NCBI GenBank assembly: GCA_910585825.1
Contig: CAJUEY010000005.1
Location: 53,799-117,798, forward strand
Origin: an uncultured Lachnospiraceae bacterium
Lineage (GTDB): Bacteria; Bacillota; Clostridia; Lachnospirales; Lachnospiraceae
DNA length: 64,000 bases
Direction: 5' to 3'
The first letter of the stretch is position 1; the number at the start of each line of letters is the position of its first letter. Shown here piece by piece: positions 26,830 to 35,642 of the stretch. The notes beneath the pieces were generated by a model. That model was not told the DNA's origin. It made no database searches and saw only the letters and a program-made list of their open reading frames with translations. The position numbers were made by a program, and so were the translations under genes.

Positions 26830-26998
26830 CAGGTCTGCACATTTGCTGCACGACCATAAGCACATGATTCAATTATTATAAAGGAATTGCAGACAAAATA
26901 CAACTGAATTGAAATTTTTCCGGTATTGCCATATGATTTAAGTTCTTGTTTGCACAGGTTCGTGTATTTACTGCGCAAACCGTGAGGAAATGATACAA
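26830..26998. repeat. Two diverged ~44-bp direct repeats in a gene-poor stretch
   Basis: Copies at 26830-26872 and 26955-26998 align with about two thirds identity. Both begin CAGGT and both contain ATTT(G/A)CTGC followed by an ATGAT-CAA end. They flank an AT-rich spacer between the PHP gene promoter region and the response-regulator remnant. No protein or RNA role is evident. Confidence 0.4.
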
Positions 26999-27042
26999 GA
27001 GTGCAAATATCAAATTGCAGCGATAATCGGAAAGGATGCAGA

Positions 27043-27270
27043 ATGAACGCAGAAATCTATTACGTGGAAGATGATGTGGATATTGCAGAAAGTGAAAATG
27101 AATATTTAGAACAGCGGAATTTTTCTGTTGCAGTAATATCATCTTTGTCCAGGGCAAAGGAAATGCTTTTAATTGATGTAAGCCTGTCTGACGGAAACGG
27201 CATTACATTATGTGAATAGCTGTACTCACGGATTTTGGCTGTTTTAAGACGAATGGGAAAAGAAGACTGA
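27043..27270 (+). pseudogene. Remnant of an OmpR/VanR-type response regulator
   Basis: From an ATG at 27043 the frame reads as the start of a receiver domain (MNAEIYYVEDDVDIAESENEYL, split at YYVEDD). It jumps to LLIDVSLSDGNGITLCE, which holds the phospho-acceptor Asp, and stops at 27217. In the same frame the next codons read LYSRILAVLRRMGKED, the end of a receiver plus linker, before another stop at 27268. Two internal stretches of the receiver are missing and no DNA-binding domain follows. It is a decayed gene rather than a small functional protein. Confidence 0.7.
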
Positions 27271-27294
27271 CCGGCATCCCTTTGGAAAAAAATA

Positions 27295-27609
27295 AAAGCA
27301 AAAATCGGCGGATTGGAAAAAGACACGTATATCAGGCTGCTGGCCGGAGAAAGAGAGGAGTATTCGGTATTGGATCATCTGGAGGAACTGCTGCGGGAAA
27401 AGGCGGGCGGAGACTATGAAATCGAAAGTGAGAATCGCGTTTTTGAAAAAATCAATAATGATAAAATAATACATGGATATAAAATGGTATGGGGAGCCTT
27501 TTGCATATTATCTGGGTGGAAGGAAGATATTGAAATGCAGCCTGGCGGATGTTTTGAGAAGAAAGTGATGAGATTGCCAAATTGCCAAAATGCTTTGTCC
27601 GATAATTGA
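27295..27609 (+). pseudogene. Probable remnant of an FtsX-type ABC transporter permease
   Basis: An open frame without a good start codon reads DTYIRLLAGEREEYSVLDHL and then HGYKMVWGAFCIL. This resembles the region before a membrane helix in FtsX-like permeases that often neighbour VanR/VanS-type two-component genes. The helix is cut short and the reading frame then becomes unlike any protein I know. With the response-regulator remnant just upstream it looks like the wreck of a two-component and ABC-transporter locus. The family call is tentative. Confidence 0.4.
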
Positions 27610-27634
27610 CAAATATAGATAATTATGTTATTAT
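27606..27634 (+). promoter_or_regulatory. Promoter of the cold-shock gene
   Basis: A perfect TTGACA (27606-27611), 17-base spacer and TATTAT (27629-27634) predict an RNA start near 27641 and a leader of about 43 bases. Confidence 0.7.
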
Positions 27635-27683
27635 AGTTAAAGTGGCTTGTCCACAATAGTAAGAAATTGTTTAGGAGGAAGTT

Positions 27684-27890
27684 ATGATGCAGCAAGGTAC
27701 TGTAAAATGGTTTAATGCGAAGAAAGGTTATGGATTTCTTTCAGACACAGAAGGAAATGAGATTTTTGTTCACTATTCCGCATTGCAGATGGATGGATTC
27801 AAAGAGCTGAAAGATGGAGAGGCAGTTGAATTTGAAGTTGTAGAGGGAGAAAAAGGACCACAGGCAGCAAATGTTGTTCGTTTGTCCTAG
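27684..27890 (+). CDS. cspA: Cold-shock RNA/ssDNA-binding protein
   Basis: This 68-residue single cold-shock domain binds single-stranded RNA and melts secondary structure. RNP1 is GYGFLS (KGYGFLSDTEG) and RNP2 is IFVHYSAL, both intact. It starts GTVKWFNAKKG like most Csp proteins. AGGAGGA lies 4-7 bases before two adjacent ATGs (27684 and 27687); either is possible. The gene is monocistronic, with its own promoter and a strong terminator at 27945. The leader here is short, so long-leader thermoregulation of the E. coli type is not obvious. Confidence 0.96.
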   Translation: MMQQGTVKWFNAKKGYGFLSDTEGNEIFVHYSALQMDGFKELKDGEAVEFEVVEGEKGPQAANVVRLS

Positions 27891-27944
27891 ATAAAAGAAC
27901 AGATTCCCGTTACATAAAGAAACGGAAAATAGGAAAGAATAACC

Positions 27945-27972
27945 AAAAGAGGGTGTAGATACACCCTCTTTT
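27945..27972 (+). terminator. Intrinsic terminator of the cold-shock gene
   Basis: An 11-bp stem (27945-27955 with 27962-27972; GAGGGTG pairs with CACCCTC) ends in TTTT. It is a strong rho-independent terminator about 55 bases after the cold-shock stop. Confidence 0.85.
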
Positions 27973-28033
27973 ATATAATGATTGAAATACTTTTTGAAAT
28001 TGCATCAATATATAACAGATGGAGGAATAAAAT

Positions 28034-30952
28034 TTGAAACCGGAATTATTGGAAGTGTATGAAGTAATACAGGAGAAACAGCTGACAGATATCAAAGCGG
28101 CAGGATATCTGCTGCGTCATAAAAAGAGCGGTGCAAGGATTGCCGTAGTCTCAAATGACGATGAGAACAAAGTTTTTTACATCGGATTCCGCACGCCGCC
28201 CACAGACAGCACAGGAGTGGCGCATATTGTAGAGCATACGGTGCTTTGCGGTTCTGATAAGTTCCCGGCGAAAGATCCTTTTGTGGAACTGGTCAAAGGT
28301 TCATTGAATACATTTTTAAATGCTATGACTTATCCTGACAAAACGGTATATCCGGTAGCAAGCTGCAATGACAAGGATTTTCAGAATCTCATGGACGTCT
28401 ACATGGATGCCGTGCTTCATCCCAATATTTACAAAAAAGAAGAGATCTTCAAGCAGGAAGGCTGGCACTATGAGCTGGAAGAAAAAGACGCGCCGCTTAC
28501 CTTAAACGGCGTGGTATACAATGAGATGAAAGGGGCGTTTTCTTCTCCGGAAGGCGTACTGGAGAGAGAAATTTTAAATTCCCTTTTTCCCGATACCACC
28601 TATGGCAGCGAATCCGGCGGAGATCCCAAATGCATTCCGGACTTGACGTATGAGGACTTTCTGGATTTTCACAGGCGATATTATCACCCCTGCAATTCCT
28701 ATATTTATCTTTACGGAGATATGGATATGGAACAGAAACTGGAGTGGCTGGATCAGGAATATCTTTCCCAATATGAGGCAATTTCCCTGGATTCCCATAT
28801 TGAGATGCAAAAACACTTTGAAAATATTCGGCACATCCATAAAAAGTATCCGGTTGCCAGCAATGAATCAATAGAGAATAATACTTATCTTTCTTATAAT
28901 ATGGTAATAGATACCGTATTGGATAAAAAGCTGTATCAGGCTTTTGAAATATTGGATTATGCGCTGTTAAACGCACCGGGAGCTCCGTTAAAGAAGGCGC
29001 TGATTGATGCCGGAATCGGAAAAGACATTATGGGTTCTTACGACAATGGAACATATCAGCCGATTTTTTCCATTATTGCGAAAAATGCAAATCGGCAGGA
29101 TGAGGAAAAATTTGCCGAAATCATCCGCAGGGTATTAAAAGAACAGGCAGAGGGAGGCATCAATAAAAAATCTCTTTTAGCGGCGATTAACAGCTCGGAA
29201 TTTAAATACAGAGAATCTGATTTTGGTTCCTATCCGAAGGGATTGATGTATGGACTTTCCATGCTGGACAGCTGGCTCTATGATGATACGCTGCCCTTCA
29301 TGCATTTGGAGTCTTTGGAGACGTATCGGTTTTTAAGAGATCAGGCAGAGGGAGATTACTTTGAATCTCTGATCAGAGATTACATGATTGACAATTCTCA
29401 TATATCCATGGTTGTCATCGAGCCGGAACGGGGATTGAATGCCAAAAACGAAGAGGAACTGGCAGAAAAATTAAAAGAATACAAGGACAGTTTAAAGGAA
29501 GAGGAAATTGAGGCATTAATTGCGGATACCAGACATTTAAAGGAATATCAGGAAGAGCCGTCTTCCAGAGAAGATATGGAAAAAATACCTATGTTAAAAC
29601 GTTCTGATATGAAAGAAGAGGCGATGCCTTTTACCTTGTCCGAAAAGGAGTGCAACGGAACAAAAATACTGTTTTCCAATTTGTATTCCAACGGAATTTT
29701 ATACCTGAACCTGATGTTTGATATCCGTACAATTACGGAAGAGGAATTGCCGTATCTTGGAATTTTAAAAGCGGTTCTTGGCTATGTAGATACCAGACAG
29801 TATACCTATGACAATCTGGCCAATGAAATTAATTTGGAGACAGGCGGAATGTCCTGTGTCATCTCTACTTATGACCATTCCAAAAAAGAAGGGGAATACG
29901 AGGCCAAATTCGAGATCCGGATCAAGGTATTATATGACAAACTTCCAAAAGCCATGGCTTTGCTGGAAGAAATTCTGCTGACCTCCAGGCTGGAAGATGA
30001 AAAACGGCTGAAAGAGATTCTTTCAGAAGTAAAATCCAAACTTCAGATGATGCTTTCTTCCTCCGGCAATGCAGTGTCTGCCGCCAGGGCAATGTCTTAT
30101 TTTTCAGAAACGGCAAGATATAGCGACCTGACGCAGGGCATTGATTTCTACCGTGTTGTGGCAGACTGCGAAGAGCATTTTGAAGAGAAAAAAGAAGAAT
30201 TGATTCAAAAACTGCAGAAGTTAGCGCGTCTTGTATTTACAAAGGAAAATCTCATGGCTGGAGTCACCTGCGATGAAACGGGATTTGAAAAAGTTCCGGA
30301 TGCTGTTTTAGAATTAAAAGAGAAACTTCCGGCAATGGAAGAAAAACGTCTGCCGGCACAGATTTTCTGCAGAAAAAAGAACGAAGGATTTATGGATGCC
30401 TCCAAAGTGCAATATGTATCTATGGCTGGAAATTTCAAAAAAGCCGGATTTTCTTATTCGGGCGTCATGAAGATTTTGAGAGTGATCCTAAGCTATGATT
30501 ATCTGTGGCTGAATGTCCGGGTAAAGGGAGGCGCATATGGCTGCGGCGGTTCCTTTATGCGGAATGGAAATGTCTACTTCTCCTCTTACAGAGATCCAAA
30601 TCTGGAGAAGACAAAGGAAGTCTATGAGAAAATACCGGAGTATCTTCAGAATTTTGCCGCAGATGAAAGGGAAATGACGAAATATATCATCGGAACGATC
30701 AGTGAACTGGATACGCCTATGAATCCGGCAGCAAAAGGAATGCGTTCTGTCACGGCTTATTTTACGGGAATTACTTATGAAGACATTCAGAAAGAAAGAG
30801 AAGAAGTCATTCGCGCTGTGCCGCAGGATGTGCAGAGTCTTTCCGAATTGGTGAGAGAAGTACTTTCCCAGGAAAATTTCTGCGTCGTAGGAAACGAGGA
30901 AAAAATCACAGAGCAGACAAATCTGTTTGAATCAGTTGTACAGCTGTTTTAA
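28034..30952 (+). CDS. M16C family zinc metalloprotease (presequence-protease type)
   Basis: The 972-residue cytosolic protein belongs to the M16C insulinase-like group, which degrades short peptides inside a closed clam-shell. The inverted zinc motif is H64-IV-E67-H68 (HIVEHTVLCGS), with the downstream Glu expected in the following helices. The C-terminal half repeats the fold without the motif, as in PreP. The start is TTG at 28034, with GGAGG 8 bases upstream. No ATG lies nearby and the first residues (LLEVYEVIQEKQL) match where the family usually begins. No signal peptide is present. It precedes era with about 65 bases between them. Confidence 0.92.
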   Translation: MKPELLEVYEVIQEKQLTDIKAAGYLLRHKKSGARIAVVSNDDENKVFYIGFRTPPTDSTGVAHIVEHTVLCGSDKFPAKDPFVELVKGSLNTFLNAMTYPDKTVYPVASCNDKDFQNLMDVYMDAVLHPNIYKKEEIFKQEGWHYELEEKDAPLTLNGVVYNEMKGAFSSPEGVLEREILNSLFPDTTYGSESGGDPKCIPDLTYEDFLDFHRRYYHPCNSYIYLYGDMDMEQKLEWLDQEYLSQYEAISLDSHIEMQKHFENIRHIHKKYPVASNESIENNTYLSYNMVIDTVLDKKLYQAFEILDYALLNAPGAPLKKALIDAGIGKDIMGSYDNGTYQPIFSIIAKNANRQDEEKFAEIIRRVLKEQAEGGINKKSLLAAINSSEFKYRESDFGSYPKGLMYGLSMLDSWLYDDTLPFMHLESLETYRFLRDQAEGDYFESLIRDYMIDNSHISMVVIEPERGLNAKNEEELAEKLKEYKDSLKEEEIEALIADTRHLKEYQEEPSSREDMEKIPMLKRSDMKEEAMPFTLSEKECNGTKILFSNLYSNGILYLNLMFDIRTITEEELPYLGILKAVLGYVDTRQYTYDNLANEINLETGGMSCVISTYDHSKKEGEYEAKFEIRIKVLYDKLPKAMALLEEILLTSRLEDEKRLKEILSEVKSKLQMMLSSSGNAVSAARAMSYFSETARYSDLTQGIDFYRVVADCEEHFEEKKEELIQKLQKLARLVFTKENLMAGVTCDETGFEKVPDAVLELKEKLPAMEEKRLPAQIFCRKKNEGFMDASKVQYVSMAGNFKKAGFSYSGVMKILRVILSYDYLWLNVRVKGGAYGCGGSFMRNGNVYFSSYRDPNLEKTKEVYEKIPEYLQNFAADEREMTKYIIGTISELDTPMNPAAKGMRSVTAYFTGITYEDIQKEREEVIRAVPQDVQSLSELVREVLSQENFCVVGNEEKITEQTNLFESVVQLF

Positions 30953-31018
30953 TATAGTTATTTGATCCGGATTTTGCACGCCGCTGCAAAATCCTCAAAA
31001 CAAAAGAGAGGACTGTTT

Positions 31019-31930
31019 ATGGAAGAAAATTTAAAATCGGGATTTGTAACTATCATCGGCAGGCCAAATGTGGGAAAATCTACATTGATGAATCATTTGA
31101 TCGGCCAGAAAATTGCCATCACATCAAATAAACCTCAGACTACAAGGAACCGCATTCAGACGGTTTATACCGATGCAGAAAGAGGGCAGATTGTATTTTT
31201 GGATACGCCGGGCATGCATCAGGCAAAGAACAGGCTGGGAGAATACATGATGAATGCGGCGTTAGGCGCTTTAAATGATGTAGACGTTATTTTGTGGCTG
31301 GTGGAACCGAACAATTATATCGGTGCGGGAGATAAGAGAATACTAAAACAGCTGCAGTCGGTTCGCCAGCCGGTGATTCTGATTATCAACAAAATTGATA
31401 AAGTGGAAAAACCCAAAATACTGGAATATATTGATATGTACCGTAAAGTGTATGATTTTGACGAGATTATTCCGGTATCGGCATTGCGGGGACACAATTT
31501 AGATGACGTTGTGGATACGATCTTTAAATACCTTCCCTACGGACCGATGTTTTATGATGAAGATACGGTAACAGATCAGCCGGAGCGGCAGATTGTATCA
31601 GAAATTATCCGGGAGAAGGCCCTTCATGCTCTGGCGGAGGAAGTGCCCCATGGAATAGCGGTGCTGATTGAAAAAATGAAAGTGCGGAAGAGGCAGACGG
31701 ATCTTATGGACATAGAGGCTACCATTATCTGTGAAAAAGATTCTCATAAAGGGATCATTATCGGAAAAGGCGGAGCTATGTTAAAAAAGATCGGCAGTAA
31801 TGCCCGTTTTGAGATAGAGCGTATGTTAGATTGCAGAGTAAATTTAAAACTTTGGGTGAAGGTGAAAAAAGATTGGAGGGATTCTGATTCTTTGATTAAA
31901 AATTTCGGCTACCGCAAAGACGAAATTTAA
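31019..31930 (+). CDS. era: GTPase Era
   Basis: Era binds the 3' end of 16S rRNA and assists 30S assembly. The ATG at 31019 follows AGAGAGGA. G1 is GRPNVGKST near residue 15, G3 DTPGMH near 62, G4 NKIDK near 125, and the C-terminal KH domain has the GIIIGKGGAMLKKIG RNA-binding loop near 245. Length 303 is normal. It is followed by the yqzL-like gene and recO, the order seen widely in Firmicutes. Confidence 0.97.
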   Translation: MEENLKSGFVTIIGRPNVGKSTLMNHLIGQKIAITSNKPQTTRNRIQTVYTDAERGQIVFLDTPGMHQAKNRLGEYMMNAALGALNDVDVILWLVEPNNYIGAGDKRILKQLQSVRQPVILIINKIDKVEKPKILEYIDMYRKVYDFDEIIPVSALRGHNLDDVVDTIFKYLPYGPMFYDEDTVTDQPERQIVSEIIREKALHALAEEVPHGIAVLIEKMKVRKRQTDLMDIEATIICEKDSHKGIIIGKGGAMLKKIGSNARFEIERMLDCRVNLKLWVKVKKDWRDSDSLIKNFGYRKDEI

Positions 31931-31991
31931 AATATGCGGTGCATCAGGAATACCAATTTTTATCTGGTATGATTCTGCGAAAGAGGGAAAA

Positions 31992-32065
31992 CCTAAGTTA
32001 TAGAATACCCTACGGGTATCCCTTTATGCACTGAAAAGAAGTGCAGAACAGAGGAAACACTTAGG
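31992..32065 (+). promoter_or_regulatory. Folded leader upstream of the yqzL-like gene overlapping its ribosome binding site
   Basis: The sequence can form a closing stem CCTAAGT (31992-31998) with ACTTAGG (32059-32065). This encloses two perfect hairpins: ATACCC-tac-GGGTAT (32005-32019) and TGCACT-N7-AGTGCA (32027-32045). The 3' strand of the closing stem includes the TAGG of the Shine-Dalgarno TAGGAG (32062-32067). Pairing could therefore hide the ribosome binding site. The pairings are visible; regulation is inference and no known riboswitch class fits. Confidence 0.45.
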
Positions 32066-32077
32066 AGATGAGAGCAG

Positions 32078-32281
32078 ATGATACAGGATACGTGGAAGAA
32101 TTTTGAATTGAGCGGAAAAATTTCAGATTACCTGACTTACCGTCAAAGTGTAGGAACAAAAGACGTTGAAAACGAAGAGAATGTCAGATCGGGGATGACA
32201 GAAAGAGGAATAGGCAGTTATGGGACAGAACATAGTTCTGACGGGCATGGTGTTAAATGTAATGCCGATTGGAGAGTATGA
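32078..32281 (+). CDS. YqzL-like small protein between era and recO
   Basis: This 67-residue protein has the N-terminal pattern DTWKNFELSGKISDYLTYRQ, which resembles the short YqzL-type proteins encoded between era and recO in Firmicutes. These have no known function. TAGGAGATGAG lies upstream with about 10-base spacing. Its last 62 bases overlap recO in another frame, and the C-terminal half is low in conservation features. The conserved N-terminal pattern and position make it a real gene rather than a chance frame. Confidence 0.65.
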   Translation: MIQDTWKNFELSGKISDYLTYRQSVGTKDVENEENVRSGMTERGIGSYGTEHSSDGHGVKCNADWRV

Positions 32282-32963
32282 CAAGAGAATTACCGTATTG
32301 ACAAAAGAAAGAGGGAAGATTACAGCCTTTGCAAGGGGAGCCAGGCGGCCCACCAGTCAGATTCTGGCTGCAGCCAACCCTTTTTCCTTTGGAGAATTTG
32401 AATTTTTTGAGGGGCGCAGTACATATAATCTGGTCAAGGCGACAATTACAAATTATTTTAGAGAGCTTTCTAACGATCCGGTGAGAGCCTGTTACGGATT
32501 TTATTTTCTGGAGATTGCAGATTTTTACGCCCAGGAAAATAATAACGGAACAGGTCTTTTGAAACTTCTCTATCAGACGCTGCGGGCATTGGGTAAACCT
32601 TCTTTTGATTCCCGCCTGGTACGGAGGACGTATGAACTTCGGATTCTTCTGGAAGAGGGAGAATATCCGGGGATGTTTGCCTGCCAGCATTGCGGAAAAA
32701 AAGAAAATCTCAGATGGTTTTCTGTAAAAAATCACGGCATGGTGTGCAGTGACTGCAAAAGAGAGGAAAACAGTATACTTATAGAGGAATCTACCCTGTA
32801 TACACTGCAGTATATTCTTTCGTCAGAGATTGAAAAACTCTATACATTTCGGGTTTCAGATGATGTGTTAAATCAGTTGGAACAGGTTATAGACCGTTTT
32901 TTTACGATACAGTCATCCCACGATTTCCAGTCTTTGGAAATTTTAAAGACAATCGCAGGTTGA
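32220..32963 (+). CDS. recO: DNA repair protein RecO
   Basis: RecO loads RecA onto SSB-coated single-stranded DNA together with RecR. The 247-residue protein has the N-terminal OB fold (VLTGMVLNVMPIGEYDKRITVLTKERGKI split at KRITVLTKERGK). It also has a C-terminal helical domain with a four-cysteine zinc site (CQHCG near 153 and CSDC near 175). The start at 32220 overlaps the yqzL-like gene and has only a weak ribosome site, suggesting translational coupling. The order era-yqzL-recO is typical. Confidence 0.94.
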   Translation: MGQNIVLTGMVLNVMPIGEYDKRITVLTKERGKITAFARGARRPTSQILAAANPFSFGEFEFFEGRSTYNLVKATITNYFRELSNDPVRACYGFYFLEIADFYAQENNNGTGLLKLLYQTLRALGKPSFDSRLVRRTYELRILLEEGEYPGMFACQHCGKKENLRWFSVKNHGMVCSDCKREENSILIEESTLYTLQYILSSEIEKLYTFRVSDDVLNQLEQVIDRFFTIQSSHDFQSLEILKTIAG

Positions 32964-33030
32964 AATCCTGAAAGGAACATAGTATAATAGCAGGGATTGC
33001 AGCATCGCAATAAATACGGAGGTAAAAAAG

Positions 33031-33642
33031 ATGAAAAAGATAATATGTATGAGTATTATGATTTTTTGTATTGGATTATTATCCGGATGCTCAAATAAGA
33101 AAACAGATGTGGATACCAGTACAGTTTTTATTGAGAAAAAAGGAAAGGTGATCAGCGTTGATGTAGAACATCTGGATAAAGACTATTATGATATTGATGA
33201 GCTGAAGGATTATATCACAGAGCATGTGGAGGACTATACCGAAACAAACGGCGATACGGTAAAAGAAACTTCTTTTGATGTCAAAGACGGAATTGCAAAG
33301 CTCACTATGGAATATGATTCCTATGAAGATTATGCCGGATTCAACGGAGTGGAATTGTACTGTGGAACGGTAGTGGGAGCGCAGGCAGACGGATATGATT
33401 TTGATATGGAATTTTATCGCGTAGAAGATTCTCAGAAACAGGAAATCGTGGAGAAATCCGATATTTTAGCAGAAGATGACAACAAAATTGTGATTATTAA
33501 AGCAAATGTGGATGTTATGGTTCCGGGTACGGTTTTGTATGTTTCCGCGCCGGATACAGATATAAGGAGTGAAGATGTCGTTTCTATTGTCGGTGAAGGC
33601 GCCAATGAAGAGGCACAGCTTACATATATTATATATAAATAG
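33031..33642 (+). CDS. Lipoprotein of unknown function
   Basis: The 203-residue product has a lipoprotein signal peptide (MKKIICMSIMIFCIGLLSGC, lipobox LLSGC with Cys at 20). The mature domain is acidic and beta-rich without a motif I recognise. It contains several Tyr-Asp segments such as DKDYYDIDELKDYI and MEYDSYEDYAGF. It lies between recO and the glycyl-tRNA synthetase gene, only 18 bases before the latter, as in other Lachnospiraceae. It is probably anchored to the outer face of the membrane. No function is inferred. Confidence 0.8.
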   Translation: MKKIICMSIMIFCIGLLSGCSNKKTDVDTSTVFIEKKGKVISVDVEHLDKDYYDIDELKDYITEHVEDYTETNGDTVKETSFDVKDGIAKLTMEYDSYEDYAGFNGVELYCGTVVGAQADGYDFDMEFYRVEDSQKQEIVEKSDILAEDDNKIVIIKANVDVMVPGTVLYVSAPDTDIRSEDVVSIVGEGANEEAQLTYIIYK

Positions 33643-33660
33643 CAATAGGGAGGAATGCAG

Positions 33661-35076
33661 ATGGAAAAGTCAATGGATAAGATTGTTGCATTAGCAAAAG
33701 CGAGAGGATTTGTATATCCCGGTTCCGAAATCTATGGGGGCCTTGCAAATACATGGGATTACGGCAATCTGGGTGTAGAATTAAAGAACAATGTGAAAAG
33801 AGCATGGTGGGAAAAATTTATACAGGAGAATCCCTATAATGTAGGAGTAGACTGTGCGATTTTAATGAACCCGCAGACTTGGGTAGCATCCGGTCATTTG
33901 GGCGGATTTTCCGATCCGCTTATGGATTGTAAAGAATGTCATGAGCGTTTTAGGGCGGATCAGCTGATTGAGAATTTTTCCGGAGAAAACGGAATCGAAT
34001 TGGAAAGCTCCATAGACGGCTGGTCTCAGGAAGAAATGGCATCCTTTATCGAAGAGCATCAGATTCCCTGTCCGACCTGCGGCAAGCATAATTTTACAGA
34101 TATCCGTCAGTTTAACCTGATGTTTAAGACATTTCAGGGCGTCACAGAAGATGCCAAGAATACCGTATACTTAAGACCGGAAACGGCACAGGGTATTTTT
34201 GTTAATTTCAAAAATGTGCAGCGGACTTCCCGGAAGAAGATTCCATTTGGAATCGGACAAATCGGAAAGTCTTTCCGCAACGAAATTACACCTGGAAACT
34301 TTACCTTCCGTACAAGAGAATTTGAGCAAATGGAACTGGAGTTTTTCTGTGAGCCGGGAACCGATTTGAAATGGTTTGAATATTGGAGAGGTTTCTGCAG
34401 AGACTGGCTGCTGGCGCTTGGCATCAAGGAAGATGAGATGCGTTTGAGAGATCACTCGCCGGAAGAGCTTTGTTTCTATTCAAAGGGCACAACGGATATT
34501 GAATTTTTATTCCCCTTTGGCTGGGGAGAACTCTGGGGCATTGCAGACAGAACAGATTACGATCTGACACAGCACCAGAATACATCCGGTCAGGATATGT
34601 CGTATTTTGATGATGAGAAGAAAGAAAAATACGTTCCTTATGTAATCGAACCGTCGCTTGGTGCAGACCGCGTCGTACTGGCATTTTTATGCGCTGCTTA
34701 TGACGAAGAGAACATTGGAACAGAAGAGAAACCGGATATGCGGACCGTACTGCATTTTCATCCGGCGCTGGCTCCGGTCAAGATCGGAGTGCTCCCCCTG
34801 TCTAAGAAATTAAACGAAGGCGCAGAAAAAGTATTTGCACAGCTTTCCAGGAAATACAACTGTGAATTTGACGACAGAGGAAACATTGGTAAGCGTTACA
34901 GAAGACAGGATGAGATTGGAACTCCTTTCTGTGTTACCTATGATTTTGATTCTGAAGAAGATCATGCAGTTACAATACGCGACCGTGACACGATGGAGCA
35001 GGAGAGAATTCAGATCGAAGATCTGGATGCATATTTTGCAGATAAATTTGCCTTCGAGGTTGTTGACAAATCCTGA
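33661..35076 (+). CDS. glyS: Glycyl-tRNA synthetase (dimeric class II)
   Basis: This enzyme charges tRNA-Gly. The ATG at 33661 is used because GGGAGGA lies 6 bases upstream; the ATG at 33655 abuts it. It is the single-chain alpha2 type (GlyQS/GRS1), not the alpha2beta2 type. Features are RGFVYPGSEIYGG at the start, zinc-like CKECH and CPTCG pairs, motif 2 FRNEITPGNFTFRTREFEQME, motif 3 region PSLGADRVVLAFL and a C-terminal anticodon-binding domain. The 471-residue length fits. The last codons overlap the -35 of the downstream DUF177-rpmF promoter. Confidence 0.97.
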   Translation: MEKSMDKIVALAKARGFVYPGSEIYGGLANTWDYGNLGVELKNNVKRAWWEKFIQENPYNVGVDCAILMNPQTWVASGHLGGFSDPLMDCKECHERFRADQLIENFSGENGIELESSIDGWSQEEMASFIEEHQIPCPTCGKHNFTDIRQFNLMFKTFQGVTEDAKNTVYLRPETAQGIFVNFKNVQRTSRKKIPFGIGQIGKSFRNEITPGNFTFRTREFEQMELEFFCEPGTDLKWFEYWRGFCRDWLLALGIKEDEMRLRDHSPEELCFYSKGTTDIEFLFPFGWGELWGIADRTDYDLTQHQNTSGQDMSYFDDEKKEKYVPYVIEPSLGADRVVLAFLCAAYDEENIGTEEKPDMRTVLHFHPALAPVKIGVLPLSKKLNEGAEKVFAQLSRKYNCEFDDRGNIGKRYRRQDEIGTPFCVTYDFDSEEDHAVTIRDRDTMEQERIQIEDLDAYFADKFAFEVVDKS

Positions 35077-35091
35077 CGGCATATGTATAAT
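35063..35091 (+). promoter_or_regulatory. Perfect-consensus sigma-A promoter of the DUF177-rpmF operon
   Basis: TTGACA (35063-35068), exactly 17 bases, and TATAAT (35086-35091) match the vegetative consensus in all 12 core positions. The -35 lies inside the last codons of glyS. It should drive very strong constitutive expression of the two-gene operon. Confidence 0.85.
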
Positions 35092-35117
35092 AGTTTGGGT
35101 ATGGGCAGGAGAGAAAC

Positions 35118-35639
35118 GTGAAAATAGATATTACAGACTTACTATCCATAGAGAATTTGACACGGGAATTGCAGGTTTCTATTGATATGGAATCTTTTCA
35201 GTCGAAGCTTGGCGTTTTTCCGGTCAAAGAAAAAGCACCCTTTTCTCTGTATTTGGAAAATCAGGAGAATGAATGGATCATCATATCAGGTGAGACAGAT
35301 GTGACACTTTTGATTCCATGCGGCAGATGTTTAGAAGAGGTATCTGTAACACTCCACCTTGTGATCGATCGGAAATATCCGCTGGATGAGACATCGCTTT
35401 TGGAAGATGCGGAAGATACAGACCGTTTGGAAGGAGCAGAACTGGATATTGACCAGATCATATATGATGAGATTCTGATAAACTGGCCCATGAAGGTTTT
35501 ATGCAGAGAAGACTGCAAAGGAATTTGCAGAAAATGCGGTACGAATTTGAACAATAAAACCTGTTTGTGCGATCAGAAGGAGTTAGATCCGAGAATGGCA
35601 GCGATACAGGATATATTTCAACAATTTAAGGAGGTGTAA
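35118..35639 (+). CDS. DUF177 (YceD-like) protein
   Basis: The 173-residue protein belongs to the DUF177/YceD family, which almost always precedes rpmF and in plants and E. coli relatives is linked to 23S rRNA or ribosome biogenesis. It starts with GTG at 35118, with AGGAGAG 4 bases upstream. Key features are IPCGRCLEEV near residue 73 and a C-terminal cysteine-rich stretch (CREDCKGICRKCG, then CLC) that probably binds zinc. It is followed by rpmF after 3 bases and shares the perfect promoter at 35063. Confidence 0.92.
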   Translation: MKIDITDLLSIENLTRELQVSIDMESFQSKLGVFPVKEKAPFSLYLENQENEWIIISGETDVTLLIPCGRCLEEVSVTLHLVIDRKYPLDETSLLEDAEDTDRLEGAELDIDQIIYDEILINWPMKVLCREDCKGICRKCGTNLNNKTCLCDQKELDPRMAAIQDIFQQFKEV

Positions 35640-35642
35640 CCT

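Noticed and set aside
31992..32065. Leader before the yqzL-like gene as a purine riboswitch
   Set aside because: Size and three-way shape are similar, but the conserved junction and loop bases of that class are absent.
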